Assembly: GCF_963678635.1 (NCBI RefSeq)
Contig: NW_026971234.1
Span: forward strand, 1 to 37,474
DNA length: 37,474 bases
Reading direction: 5' to 3'
Source: Symsagittifera roscoffensis
Taxonomy: Eukaryota; Xenacoelomorpha; Acoela; Convolutidae
Position numbers and translations under genes: made by a program. Below, in pieces: positions 1 to 11,400 of the stretch. Position 1 is the first letter of the stretch. Each line of letters starts with the position of its first letter. Under the pieces are notes generated by a model that was given only the letters and a program-made list of their open reading frames with translations, was not told where the DNA came from and ran no database searches.

Positions 1-60
1 AAAAAGATGAAAAATTTCAATGTAATAAAAAAAATTGTTTTTTGAAAAAATCTGAGAGTT

Positions 61-455
61 TATGTAAAAACATCCCCCACACGTCATATTAAGTACAAAG
101 TGATAGATTCTGCGCCTATTAACAAATCAATTATGGCATATAAGCTTCCTTGAACCAATTTGGAACGATTTCTAAGACGGATTAAATATCGCTTACGCGT
201 TAATAGCGCGAAATTTTTCGCGCGTTAATTGTCCCAAATTGGCCAAAATGGCAATATTTAAACCCCCATAACTTTACAAAAAATAATTACAGGTAAAATA
301 TCTTTTCAAATTCAAGCTCAGGAAAATAATAGCTTTCGAATGATATAAAAAAATTCCGTCAAAAACGGCTAGTTAAAAAGTCGAAATTTGTCTGAAGAAA
401 AAAAAACCCACCCCGAGCACAAATATTCCGTTACTTTCGTATCGAAAGTCGGAAC
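61..455 (-). repeat. Dispersed repeat R1, minus-strand copy
   Basis: The reverse complement of this stretch closely matches 28241-28640. Shared landmarks are the hairpin actttcgtatcgaaagt (433-449), a gcgcgaaa/tttcgcgc palindrome near 206-225, and the cacacgtcat stretch near 77. The 3' hairpin end of the family would lie before position 1 or is missing. Confidence 0.85.
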
Positions 456-1079
456 AATAAAATGAGAAATACATTTTTTCATGAATGGAATACAGAACAA
501 CCATATCTTCTAGACTGAATACCAAAATTATATACTCATTTTTCAACGGTTATTTTTTTGCAGGTTTAGAAAATATTTTTCAGAAGCATACAAGAAATTG
601 TTTAAACACATTTTATATTAGTTTTCTAAAATTTGGCTGGGAAGGCTTAAGAGTTTTTTCACCAATTAATCCACATCCAATATCCAATATCCATCTAGAT
701 GACCGTGCAAATTAGATTCAAAATTGAAAAAAAGATCGGTTTTTTAAAATAAAACAAAATTTTGAACATGTAGTATGAAAACTAGGAGTGCAGCTATTCG
801 TCTAATTTCATCTAGATTTTTCGGAAAAACTGAAAAAGTTAGACCATTTTTTTGACATTTAAGCAACATGTGAGAATTCAAATCACAACCAGTGAGGTTT
901 AAGTTTGATAGCAAATTTGACTTCTACAAGTTTTTTTTTGAAGTTCCAAAGCTCCAAGAGTTATTTTACTGTGAAATTAGTTTAAATTATTGATAAACCT
1001 TTCTAAAACGTATAGCTCGAAACTTTCTTTTGAAAACAGTTAGTTAAATAGATATATTTCGAATCCAAAAACATCATTT
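456..1079. other. Intergenic, no gene seen
   Basis: AT-rich DNA with no convincing ORF. The 76-codon plus-strand frame at 485-715 has no recognisable features and is probably chance. Confidence 0.6.
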
Positions 1080-2880
1080 GTGGATAAATCAATAATGAAG
1101 TTTGATAGAACTGGATGATTTTGCTGCATTTTGTAGCGCTAACACAAAACCGAAAACATCGCTCCCAATAAGTGTCTCAAAAATACAAATTAGTAATTTT
1201 CAAACGAACAAAAAATCTTGAAAAATTATCACAAAAGAAATATCTTTTTAGTTTAAGCTCATTATATCAATTTTCTTCAGAGGAAAAAAAGATCCTTTCA
1301 AAACGATAAGTTCAATATTGGAAAGCTAATCAAGTAAAAATAACATAAAGTGTAAAAAGTCTCCCTATTTTTTTCATAACTTAGCCATTATTGTAGTTTT
1401 CAAAAAGATAAAATGATACAAAAAAGCTTCAACAAAAATTTTGATTTTTTTTGCATCAATTTTTTTTCTGTTGTGGTCATAATCATCGCGGAGTAGCACT
1501 ATAACAAGATGATTCATATTTGTTTTTGAAACAGAAAAATTAGGCTCATCCTAGGGCTTTTGTTTTAATTTTTTCAAATGAGTTTGTAAAAGTACAATTT
1601 GCGGAAAAACTCATTTTGAAGGATGGTTGTGGAATGAATTTTGTGGAAAGACTAAATTTTTAAGGATGGTTGAGATTTATCTATTTACTGCGTTGCTGCA
1701 TTGCTGCATTACTGCATTATACGTCAACAGAAAACAGAAAAACGAAAAATTGCCCCCAATAAATATCCCGAAAATCCAAATTGGTAATTTTCCAACACAT
1801 AGAATTTCGGAAAACTGTTTGAGAAGAAAAATATCTTAGCAAGTTTAAGATCAAACTATCAATATCCTTCAGATGGTAGAAAAGTTTCGTTAGGGTTTAA
1901 TATTTGACTGCAAACCAAGGAAAAAAATAACTTCAAGTTTAATAAATTAGATGTTTTTTAACTAAATTGTCTTCTATATACAGATACAATGAGAAAAAAG
2001 TTGGAGTCGTATTTGTCGTAAAATTTTTTTCATATATCTGCAGGAAGCAGAAAAATTGATAATTATTTAAATAATAATTACTTATTAGGTTTCGAGTGAC
2101 ATTTGAAAAACTTAGATGAAAGCTATTTTTCTTTTTTAAACAAAAAAATTTATGTTTGCGCCACATTCGATTACGAGGTAAGACGTCAACGAGATTGCTT
2201 TTAAAAAATTTGATACCAAATTTTAAGATCGTACTAATGCTTTTAAATTTTAATATCATCCTAATACGCTGAAGATCATCCTAATGCTCGTAATAAATAA
2301 CGAATATCAGCTCATCTTTGCTGTGTTTTCGACAAGTAAATAAACAAAAAAAATACAATTGTAGTTTTTAAAGAAGTTAGTTTCTTTCAAATTAGTTAGC
2401 AGCAGTAATTATATCTCTTAATTACGATAAACTTCTTGTTCATCGAAATAAAAAGTTATAAATTACGTTTGATCACGGCAATACTAGACTTAAAGTTTCA
2501 TTAAAACATCTGAAAAAGTAAGCAGAAAAAATTTACTAAATAGACGCCAGGGTTGTGATTTTGCGGAGGCCAATGAGGGTGGAATTTTGAGATAATCAAG
2601 TAACTGAATGTTTTTTATGAACGGCCGGGTAGATTTCTGGAAGACTCAATACATCCTCTAACGTCAAAAATTTCTGCACCAATGACTATTTCTTCTCCGA
2701 AAAATGCCAATAATGTTTTGTATTTTTCAAAAACATAGTAATTTAAAAAAAAACACCAACTAAACACTCCTACAAAACTTAATTTTATAAATACTATTTG
2801 AATATAAAATAAAGAGAGCAAAAATGGTAAGTATTTTATGTAAATTTTCCTGATACGTTTAGCATAAATTTTTACACTCA
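1080..2880. repeat. First arm of an old imperfect tandem duplication
   Basis: Blocks of this region recur in the same order in 3490-4680: 1080-1580 with about 3500-4115, 2290-2460 with about 4135-4270, and 2535-2740 with about 4380-4600. Shared landmarks are aaggatggttgagat, cctagggcttttgtttt against cctaaggcttttgtttc, and gcaccaatg. An extra diverged module copy (1610-1900) sits in this arm. Parts of 1080-1440 and 1740-1900 also resemble the R1 family. No gene is seen. Confidence 0.65.
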
Positions 2881-3489
2881 ATGTAAAATTTACTAGGTAA
2901 AAGTGTATATATTTTTTTTATTTGATGTTGGAACAGTTAATTTGTTACGAACTGTTTTCAAGATTTTTTTCCTTAAAACCGGAAATAATTATGTCCACAA
3001 ATTTCATAATTTTTTCACAATAAAAAATTTTCATCCGATATAATAAGATTAATTATTTTGCAAGTCAATTATCTCAGTTTGATTTTTTCTGGATCAAATA
3101 GTCCAAAAATTATTAGTTTTTAAAATAAGAACATGTGAATAAGGTAAAAAGTTTTTCATGTTTTCAATTTCCACTGATAAAATTTGTAAAGTTTTGTAGA
3201 GACTCTTGAAAGAAATCTAGGTAGCCGGCTGCTTTGCATCAGAACACAGTGTTCCGACCCAACTGATTTCAGAAAAGTCAAGACTGACTGGGAAAAAATA
3301 AAAAACGGAACATACGCCATAATTTCTTCCATCTCTTCGTGAATAGACTGAACGTTACACTGCTCAAATGAAATTACTCTAATGTAAAATTGATTTAAAA
3401 TAATTGTAAACAGTTTCGAAAATAAAACTAGAAAAAAATCTGTTTCCTCTTTTGAAAAACGTTTAAATAAAAAAATGTTTTGGATCCAA

Positions 3490-4680
3490 AAGCACATTTT
3501 GGAAAAGCTCAATTTTGAAGGATGGTTGAGATTGACCAATTTGCTGCTTTTTGTATGCATCAAGAACACGTAAAACCAAATAAATTGTCCCCAATCAATA
3601 TCTCAAAAGAATCAAATTGGTTTTTTCAAAGAAACAAAGAGTCTTGAAAAACGATCACTAGTGAAATATCTTTTATATTTAAGCGAAAACTATCAATATG
3701 CTTCAGATGATGAAAGCAATATCCTCTAAGGACGATTGGTTGATTATTGGAAAGCGAACCACGTAAAAATCAACATCAGGTGTAAAAAAAACCGCTGATT
3801 TTTCAAAACTTAGCAATCATTGTAGTTCAAAAAGATAAAATATTACAAAAAAATTGCAATTTTTGTACGACATTGATTTGTTACAAAAGTGGTTTGTAAA
3901 ATCTAGGACCCAACGATTAAAACCATTCAATGAATTTTTATATATTTTTTTCATTTCAAATAATGTACAAAACTTTTGGTTGTTTGCATAAAATTTGTTT
4001 CTGTTTTAGTCATACAATATCACGGAGTAACACTTATAAGAGATCCTTTAAAAAAATTTAAAAGCAAAAACTTAGGATCCTCCTAAGGCTTTTGTTTCAA
4101 TTTCTTCAAAAGAGTATCATATCTGTGGATATATCATTAACGATAACCAGCTCATCACTGCTTTGTTTTCGACGAGCAATTAACCAAACAAATTATAACT
4201 GCAATTTTAAAGACCTTGGACCCTCTCAAATTGGCTAGCTGCAATAATTATATCTCCTAATTTCTATGGATTTCTTTATCCTTTAGTTAGATATGATTAT
4301 ATTTAAAGTTTAATTGCTGCATTATTAGAGTTGAAGCTTCATTAGCAAAAAAGTCAAATTTGAACTAAAATCTTGGTAAATTTACGTCAGGGGTGGTTTT
4401 TTGATAAGTATTATTCAGGGATGGAGCTTTGATATAATCAGGTTTAAAAAAATTCAGGTTACCGAAAATTTTTTATAGATAGCCATAATTTTTTTTTGGA
4501 ATACTCGATAAATGGCTAACTATCATCCTTTAAACATCAAAAAATTCCGCACCAATGGCTGTTTCTTCAAAAACTAAATTGTTCAAGAAAACCCAGCAGT
4601 TAAATACTCACACAAAACCACATTCCCACATTTCAGTTTATTATAAATCTAGAAAGGCGAAAATGGCAGGTTTTTTACCT
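3490..4680. repeat. Second arm of the old tandem duplication
   Basis: Shares ordered blocks with 1080-2880 at clear but reduced identity, with indels of several hundred bases. The stretch 2881-3489 between the arms is AT-rich with nothing recognised; short minus-strand frames there (such as 3156-3569) show no features. Confidence 0.65.
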
Positions 4681-5356
4681 ATATACTCTGACTTTAGAAA
4701 TGAACAACTTCTTGAATATTTTTAAAATTGCTTGCCGCTCAACAAAATCACGATGACTCTACGCACTTTGAGCATAAATATTAGCGCCAAAAAAACTTTT
4801 GGAGTATGATACTCCAACAAAGTCTTTTCACTGTCAAAACACAGTCTGAATGTTTCGCTCAAACAGATTTTCGAGGGTTTTTTGTCGGATATTATTCAAT
4901 CACAATTTTTTCACCAACTTCATTCCGCAACAGCTGCTCAAGAATGCGCAAAAAATTGAGAAAAAAAAAGAAATTGAAATTTGCCTTTTCTTTGCGTTGA
5001 TAAGCCTGCTGTCGGAACAACTTCTGTTACCTGCCATGGAACTGGTTTTTCCTGTTAATCCAAAACTTTCAAATATCAAATAGTTGATTTGTTTTGGAGG
5101 GAGGCATAAAAACAGATAGAACCAGATATCTATACTCGAGTTAGTTTGAGAGGATAACCATGCTAAAAATGTCTGCAATGGTGACAAAATGCATTACAAG
5201 GCCAAACTGTGCACTGGATAGGCGCACAATTTGTTGTTTGTATGTGTCTGGAATCCGGAGACAGGTCTTTAAACATGTTCAAATTTTATCGGAAGGATCT
5301 AAGAAAACGAAAGAGCAAAGGAAGATGAAAGAGAGCTTCCTTGTTGCGGAATCAGC
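4681..5356. other. Intergenic or untranslated, no firm gene
   Basis: AT-rich DNA with several short overlapping frames on both strands, none with a recognisable domain. It could hold downstream exons of the doubtful minus-strand gene at 5361-5683, but the acceptors tried near 5299 and 5172 give an immediate stop or the wrong phase. Confidence 0.4.
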
Positions 5357-5360
5357 TTAC

Positions 5361-5683
5361 CATTCACAAAATACACAGTTTGGCCTGGTGATGTGATTAT
5401 AATTGCTTACCCAGTAGTAGAAACATGCTGTGAGGGTTAGTGAGTTGAGCGCAATTACAACCAGAAAGAGAAGAATGTCCAACACAAAAAGGGAGTGAAG
5501 AAAAAGACAGTAGAAATGACCCGATACTCTGCATGCCTTGAAGTAATAGTAACTAACGAATACATCGTGGGAGAGTGACTCGGATAAATCGGAGTCATCG
5601 TAACTATCGGTGTTGTTGCTCACAAAAATAGTTGAATAGTTAAAGTCTCTGTTTAAATCATTCTGATTGTGAAGTGGAAGCAT
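5361..5683 (-). CDS. Doubtful exon with one transmembrane segment
   Basis: Starts at an ATG at 5683 and runs 107 codons to a GTAAGC donor-like site (5355-5360) on the minus strand. The N-terminal 45 residues are polar, with a D/S-rich patch, and a strong hydrophobic stretch follows (LFVLDILLFLVVIALNSLTL). No family was recognised. The predicted acceptor 62 bases on would create a stop codon, so if this is a gene its exon structure was not solved. It may be a remnant or chance. Confidence 0.25.
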
Positions 5684-6012
5684 TGTCTCATCTGTTGTAT
5701 CAGAAAATCTTTATGTGCGTTTTTTTCTAGAGTTAAAATTGTAATCTGATTGATAATTTTTTGGTATTTTATATGAAAGTAATCACTGCTCGGAAAGTTT
5801 CTGGGAACCAGAAAAAATTACAGATGGTAAGTCCAACAGAAACCTTGGTGACATGCTTTCAAAACAAAACAATGAACGTTTTTTTAAAGAATACGAATAT
5901 ATAATGACGTTTCAAAAAACAGAGAAGATTTTTTTAAATAAAATTTGGTTTTACATATCGCTATAATAGGTGCACTAGAGGTAAAAGGACAAAAAATATT
6001 AGATTTTAGAGC
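5684..6012. other. Intergenic DNA next to repeat A
   Basis: AT-rich, no ORF or repeat recognised. It ends at the sharp left boundary of repeat A (ttagagc|gttttctg). Confidence 0.6.
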
Positions 6013-6366
6013 GTTTTCTGTTCTGTACGACACGTGAGTTTCCTATGCAATTCTTTTAACCGTCGGTAATTTTCATCCAATCAAAACTGTTCAGAAGTAG
6101 TACTGAAAAAAAGCAAAATAATATAATTTTCACTTTAATGCCAAAATAGCAATCAGTTAGAATAACCATTCTAACCATGTCGCTTATGACAAACAAATCT
6201 GAAAGTTTTTGTCCTAAAGCAAAAGGGATTTGCAAAAATTCACTAATTGGTTGCGAAAAAATACCAATGGCACAAAGCTGATAACTTCACCAATTTCTTG
6301 CTTACTTCTAACACATGTCACAAAATGTCAAATAAATTAACGATAACGGAACAGATTTACAAGCTG
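6013..6366 (+). repeat. 354-base direct repeat A, left copy
   Basis: This block, from gttttctg to acaagctg, recurs at 24941-25294 in the same orientation with no difference seen by eye. It lies just outside the left end of the retroelement and directly abuts repeat B. It contains an 8-base-stem hairpin near 6153-6176 (gttagaat/attctaac) and an AATAAA near its 3' end, but does not have TG...CA ends, so it does not look like an LTR. It may be an unusually long target duplication, or a host tandem duplication older than the insertion. Confidence 0.9.
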
Positions 6367-6426
6367 GAACGTGATCTAAACTATATTTTATGATTGGATA
6401 AATTAAATGTTTTACCAATGTAAAGT
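6365..6426 (+). repeat. 62-base direct repeat B, left copy
   Basis: Starts tggaacgtgatc and ends accaatgtaaagt; identical by eye to 24879-24940. It overlaps the last two bases of repeat A and is followed by the A/C-rich leader. The first three bases TGG are those that usually open a tRNA primer-binding site, but no tRNA match was established. At 62 bases it is far too short for a normal LTR. Confidence 0.88.
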
Positions 6427-6479
6427 ATTTAATATTAACCAATCATGATCCATCTAACTAACAACCCACTTATTTGTAA

Positions 6480-6507
6480 GTGCTGAAGTTACTTGTAACT
6501 TCAGCAC
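6480..6507 (+). other. Perfect 13-base hairpin in the leader
   Basis: The arms gtgctgaagttac and gtaacttcagcac are exact reverse complements separated by two bases. It lies 53 bases inside repeat B and begins four bases after a GTAAGT that could be a splice donor, so folding could affect splicing. It may equally be a structured RNA end or packaging element. Confidence 0.7.
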
Positions 6508-6861
6508 CAGAGAGATTTGAATTTAACTTAGAAATTAGTTGGACTCTCCCGAGCACTTCAGCAGCCGCAATAAACCAGTATACCCTAGATCTATTGAGCC
6601 TAGCAGAGACTAGTTAAACAACCTGAGACTAGATAGTATAAGAGTAAGATTAGGATCGGTATTAGACTAAGAAGTTGCACGAATCTATCCGGCCGAAAAT
6701 AAGATAGCGTGACGAGCAGACGGTGTACCCTATCCGAAATTACTCTATGAGTTAACCACTTCGGTCCTAACTCATCTGGTGCGACCATAAGTCTCGAACA
6801 AGACCTTAATAGCTTAGAATTAACCAAAATAGATTGGAAATTAGACAAAAACATTTAAAAA

Positions 6862-7095
6862 ATGTTATACGACAATAATTTAATCGAAATGTCTCTACGA
6901 CTCAATAGATCAGAGCCAATATTCCGAACCATAACAGAACTACCCGGAATTGGAAGAAGACCTCGAACCAGAGACGACATACGACAAAGTAGAAACTTAC
7001 CATATAGTTATATGATAGTTCGGCAAAAGCCAGAACAAACTTTTGTATTTAGAATACTACTAGCAATGAATTTAGATTTTCATTTGCAAACATAA
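6862..7095 (+). CDS. Small leader ORF, 77 codons, doubtful
   Basis: Begins with ATG after an A-run (aaaaaatg) and encodes 77 residues including an arginine-rich stretch at about residues 31-45 (GRRPRTRDDIRQSR). No family was recognised. It is the first AUG-initiated ORF of the leader longer than 60 codons. It could be an upstream ORF, a short regulatory peptide, or chance; it lies inside the possible leader intron. Confidence 0.25.
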   Translation: MLYDNNLIEMSLRLNRSEPIFRTITELPGIGRRPRTRDDIRQSRNLPYSYMIVRQKPEQTFVFRILLAMNLDFHLQT

Positions 7096-7426
7096 AACCT
7101 TGAAGTTAATCTTCAAAATCATTTCAGGCGCTAAACAAAATTATTAATATACAATAACGATTGATAAAAAGATCTAAGATCGTTTTCCTAAAACTCTACA
7201 GTAATATACAAAACATGTTTGAAAAATATTTATTGAAAAATAAAAAATAAAAATTAGTAGCATGACAATAAATGGTTAGTAATCATAAATCATCCTGTTG
7301 TTCCAGCTCCATCACCTAAAACATAACAGCAATCATAAACCCACTAATATCATCAAAACACTAAATCTTTCCTTTACACACATTTAAAATTTTATTAAAA
7401 CTTAAATTCACTTAATTTTAAAACCA

Positions 7427-7511
7427 GATCATCAAGGCTTATCCTTGGATCTTAAATCATTTTCTACTTAATTAAATTTCAAATTTGATCATCAAGGCTT
7501 ATCCTTGGATC
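7427..7511 (+). repeat. Twin identical 25-base stem-loops in the leader
   Basis: The same 25 bases occur at 7427-7451 and 7487-7511, 60 bases apart. Each can fold with a caagg/ccttg stem, a five-base loop and flanking gatc/gatc pairing. Repeated identical stem-loops in a retroelement leader recall RNA packaging or dimerisation signals; that role is inferred only. Confidence 0.7.
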
Positions 7512-8028
7512 AAACAGAACAACTTTGTTCTCCCCCACCCACTTAATTAGTGTCTAACGACCTCAAACGTCGATTCACTACCCAACCCTTTCTAAAGACC
7601 CAAGACTAATAGAAATTTTTAAACAAAACTAATCATTCAAATTAGGATAAACAGTGAAGAACTTCGGTTATTCATCCTTCACTTGACCCCCCCTCTTACC
7701 AGACCCAGGATAAATCTTAGACTTAGTAAGTTTAAAATAGTATCTAACGAACTACTCGCGTTCTAATTATACCTGAACCTTGTGGATCGATTTACTATTC
7801 TCCAACCCTTGAACACAATCACTACCCCTAAGTAAGATTAAGTAAGTTAACACCTTAACTTATACTAGCCACGAGAAAGTAAAAAATCATTCTTCGGAAT
7901 CGATATACTTTTCTCTCCAACCCTGAACAAATAGACCCAGGTTAAGCTAACCAAAAAATCGTAAGAACTAACAGTTTAGGAAAATAGAAATCATTTAACA
8001 ACCTTTTGCATCCGTCATCCTAAACCTT

Positions 8029-8496
8029 ATGTCATTTAAAAACCTAGGAAATAAACAAACAATCGTTTTACACAATTGTGAAATAGATAACAAAAAATAC
8101 GACCTTGTAATCACACCTCATACACAAACAGTTGGATACATTCGAACAAAACGACAAACACTAAAAAGAAAAATAATAACGAAACAAAGACAAATAACAC
8201 GAAAAAGATTTTCAAAAAATCGAAACGCATTTTCAGAATCAGAAACCAACAGTTTAGATGAACTTTACAAACTAAAAGAATCAATAGATAAAAATTGCCC
8301 ACTTCACGATCAATTATATTTTTCTGACTCAGAAACAACTTCAAATTCATCAAAAAGAGGAAAAAGAAGAATAAAAAAGCAGTATAAACACAAACCAGTA
8401 CATTTATACAATTGGAATCAACCAATTCGACACATTGATAATTACATATTAACAGTCATCGAACGAAAAAATGAGCTCAACGCACACCCCAGGTGA
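8029..8496 (+). CDS. Basic 155-residue protein, unknown function (ORF1)
   Basis: This is the first substantial ORF of the element and starts at an ATG after the leader. No family was recognised. It is strongly basic, with two lysine/arginine clusters: residues 40-65 (TKRQTLKRKIITKQRQITRK and on) and 109-122 (KRGKRRIKKQYKHK), separated by an acidic serine-rich patch (residues 69-79 and 98-108). These clusters would suit nuclear import or RNA binding, so a regulatory or nucleocapsid-like role is possible but unproven. Its last 26 bases overlap the start of the Gag-Pol ORF in another frame, so the downstream ATG must be reached by leaky scanning, reinitiation or a separate mRNA. Ordinary Ty3/Gypsy elements have no ORF here. 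Base composition matches the rest of the element, which supports real coding use. Confidence 0.65.
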   Translation: MSFKNLGNKQTIVLHNCEIDNKKYDLVITPHTQTVGYIRTKRQTLKRKIITKQRQITRKRFSKNRNAFSESETNSLDELYKLKESIDKNCPLHDQLYFSDSETTSNSSKRGKRRIKKQYKHKPVHLYNWNQPIRHIDNYILTVIERKNELNAHPR

Positions 8497-11400
8497 AGAA
8501 ACTCCAGATGATGATGAAATCTTTCCTTTTATAGTAGATGCAGATACTGATAGAGGACAACACATATTTTGTCAAAATTTACTCGTAAATTTATTTGAAC
8601 CCGGAATCAGTCCATGTAAAACAGAGTTCCCAGATGTAAAAATCAAAAGACAAATCATAGACCACTACTTAAAAGATATATGCAACATAACACAACAGTA
8701 TGGAATCTACTCCATAGAATTCACCTCACCAAACCATAATAATAGAAAATATACAATTCAAACAGACGACCTTGATTTAGAATTTTCAAAAGTTTTTTCA
8801 GAATATATAAAAAGCATCCAATATCATAACTCACAAAGAGCAAACTCCATATTCACCAATGAAGTTTTCGCAATAATATATAGTTATATTTCGATATTAG
8901 AAAACGAAATCCCAATAACAAATGTCTCACCGACAGAAACATCTAAACATTTAAGAGTACGACATGAAATCACACTACTCTCTAGCTATTTAAACATCAT
9001 TAAAGAAAATTTCACGAAAGACGACGTTTCACAACATACAAAACACGATTTACAAAAAATTTTGGCATGGTTCATAATAGATTATTTCACACACAATATT
9101 GATTTAATTGCACAAGCAAGAAAAAATTTTAGACCCCAAAACTCGAACGATGATACCGCTATCACAGAACAATCAGATTATGTTTGGGACCCCGAATGGT
9201 CTCATCCCGCATTTATAAGCTTCCCACAATCAATCTCAAGTCAAGCAATAAGTACGATATCTTACATAAGAGATTATGTAAAAGTAATACCATTAACCAT
9301 TGATGCGACACCATTAAACTATAATACATTTTTGCCCGATACACAAAATAATAGTTTAAACTCTACAGTTATACACAATGAAAACCTCAATGGAACTAGG
9401 AATCTTACTCAACAAGATATCCAGACACCATCACACTTCATAAATGAAGAAATTGTACACACAACAACTACACAACAAAGTATTTCACCAATACGCCCAA
9501 ATTTAACAACACCAAGAAATACAAATCCTTCACAAACACAGGTAACCTTACAATCAACCGTTAAACCTTCGGTTGCCCCTAAATATTCACATATGGATTA
9601 CCAAACATACAGACCCATGACAATACCATCAAAAACACGCAAAACATTCACTAGAAACAACTTTGCAGACCATAATTATAATTATACACATCCATCAAAA
9701 ACAAATTATCAACCACAAAGGAATTTTAATCAATATACAAAACCTCGAAACTGGGATAACCCAACGGCCCAATATAATTCCAAAAATTTTCAACCAAATC
9801 CTCCACAGGATCGCAGTGAAAATTACCCATTTTTTCAACAAAATAAAAATAAAAAACAAACATCTTATCAAATGGATTATTTATCCTCAGATGATGATTT
9901 CTTACAACCAGATATATTTGCACAAAATACTCAAGAATATCGTAGACAAGGAATACAGAAAACATGTACAAACCATAGAAATTTTTCTCCACAAACAATA
10001 GATGCACAACATCAACAACCAATTCAACAACAAAATCCAATTAATACACAATCTTTTCAACCAATTCAACAACAAAATCCAATGACTGCACACTCGTATC
10101 AACCATCACAAATGCAAAATGAAATACCACTCCCATATTATCTCCAACAACATGAAATAACAAGAAACCAACTTTCAAATTTTTCTCAAATGCCAAATGC
10201 AGCAGAATCATTACAAATGACAATGAATCCATACCTTATGGGTGGATCATCAATAACATCAAACAAACCTTTAATGGTTTTCACAGGAACAGACCCTGAA
10301 TATTCTGTAGAAGATTATTTAAATGCAGTAACAGCAAACCTGATTTTAAATATTGGACCTGAACCAATTAATACGCCACTACATCAAAATTGGATACATC
10401 GACGCACAGCGTTAATACAAACAACCTTAGATGGCGCAGCCCAAAAATGGTTTTCAGTACTACCTTTAGAAATAAAATCAAACTGGAAAAGGTTTACACA
10501 AGAATTTTCAAAAATGTTTGACTCCGAAAGAAACAAACAACAACAAAGAGTTTTATGTAATGAAATTCGCAGATTACCAAACGAAACCATCAAGCAAATA
10601 GCAGTACGAATCGAAACACTAGTTCGAAAAGCATACTCACTAAATACACATGACTATAAAAACACAAAGATGACAGAAATTTTAATGATGACCTTAACAC
10701 CACAATTAAGGAAAATAGCAATAAAAAAGAGAGCATCCCATCCTTCTTCAATTCGAGAACCCGATTTAGATTTTCGAAAACTAGTAGACAAATTAGAACA
10801 AGCAGAAATCACGATGAAACTAGAAGAAACGGAAAATCTGAAATTACAATACGTTAACAGAATTGAAACGACTCCCACTAATATTAATAATATACAGGAA
10901 TCAGAAACAGACCTCGTTGAAAAAATCACTGAAATACTCAATATTTACGAAAAGAACCCGAACTTTAAAGGCAAACCATCTTTCAAAAAATGGTGTAATT
11001 ATTGCCGACGATACGGACATAGTATTTCCGAATGTAGACAAAAACAGCAAGATAGTCAAAATAAACCTCAAAAATACAAAGAACCAAATAAATCATTCTA
11101 TCAATATATGAAAAAAGATCAAAATCTACCAAACAAAAATGTATACAGCAACAACAGTTCAGGAAAGCCACTTCCGAACAATACAAGTTATACAAGAAAT
11201 CAATCCCCATATAACTCAAGTTATAGAGGAAGATCACCAGAACGAAGAAACACGAACAATTCATCACAAAATCACTACAATAGACCAAATAGTCGAAATA
11301 ACTACTCCAGATCAAATTCAAATACACAACGATTTGTTTCTAGATCTAATTCCCAACCAAGAAATAACTACTATCCAAACAACCAATCACGAAATTCATC

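Larger units (their letters stand above)
6476..7127 (+). other. Possible leader intron
   Basis: GTAAGT at 6476 and a pyrimidine-rich acceptor, atttcag, ending at 7127 would define a 652-base intron. Splicing would remove the 77-codon leader ORF. Only the two splice-like signals support this. Confidence 0.25.
6427..8028 (+). other. Element 5' leader, non-coding and structured
   Basis: About 1.6 kb between repeat B and the first good ORF. It holds a 13-base perfect hairpin (6480-6507), two identical 25-base stem-loops (7427-7451, 7487-7511), a possible hairpin at 7651-7683 (agtgaag/cttcact), and three diverged copies of a module with a CGAT...CCAACCCT core (about 7551-7615, 7739-7835, 7862-7935). 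A possible intron runs from GTAAGT at 6476 to atttcag ending 7127. Expected roles of such a leader in retroelements are promoter, RNA packaging and reverse-transcription priming; none can be assigned here. A 77-codon ORF at 6862-7095 is listed separately. Confidence 0.7.

Noticed and set aside
1939-2259. Minus-strand 106-codon frame
   Set aside because: AT-driven F/N/K-rich frame in repeat-rich DNA with no domain or homologous frame in the duplicated arm.
4900-5187. Exon 2 of the doubtful minus-strand gene
   Set aside because: The candidate acceptors near 5172 and 5299 give the wrong phase or an immediate stop after the 5361 donor.
6013-6366. Repeat A as a conventional LTR
   Set aside because: No TG...CA ends, no matching short target duplication outside the pair, and repeat B intervenes between it and the element at both ends.
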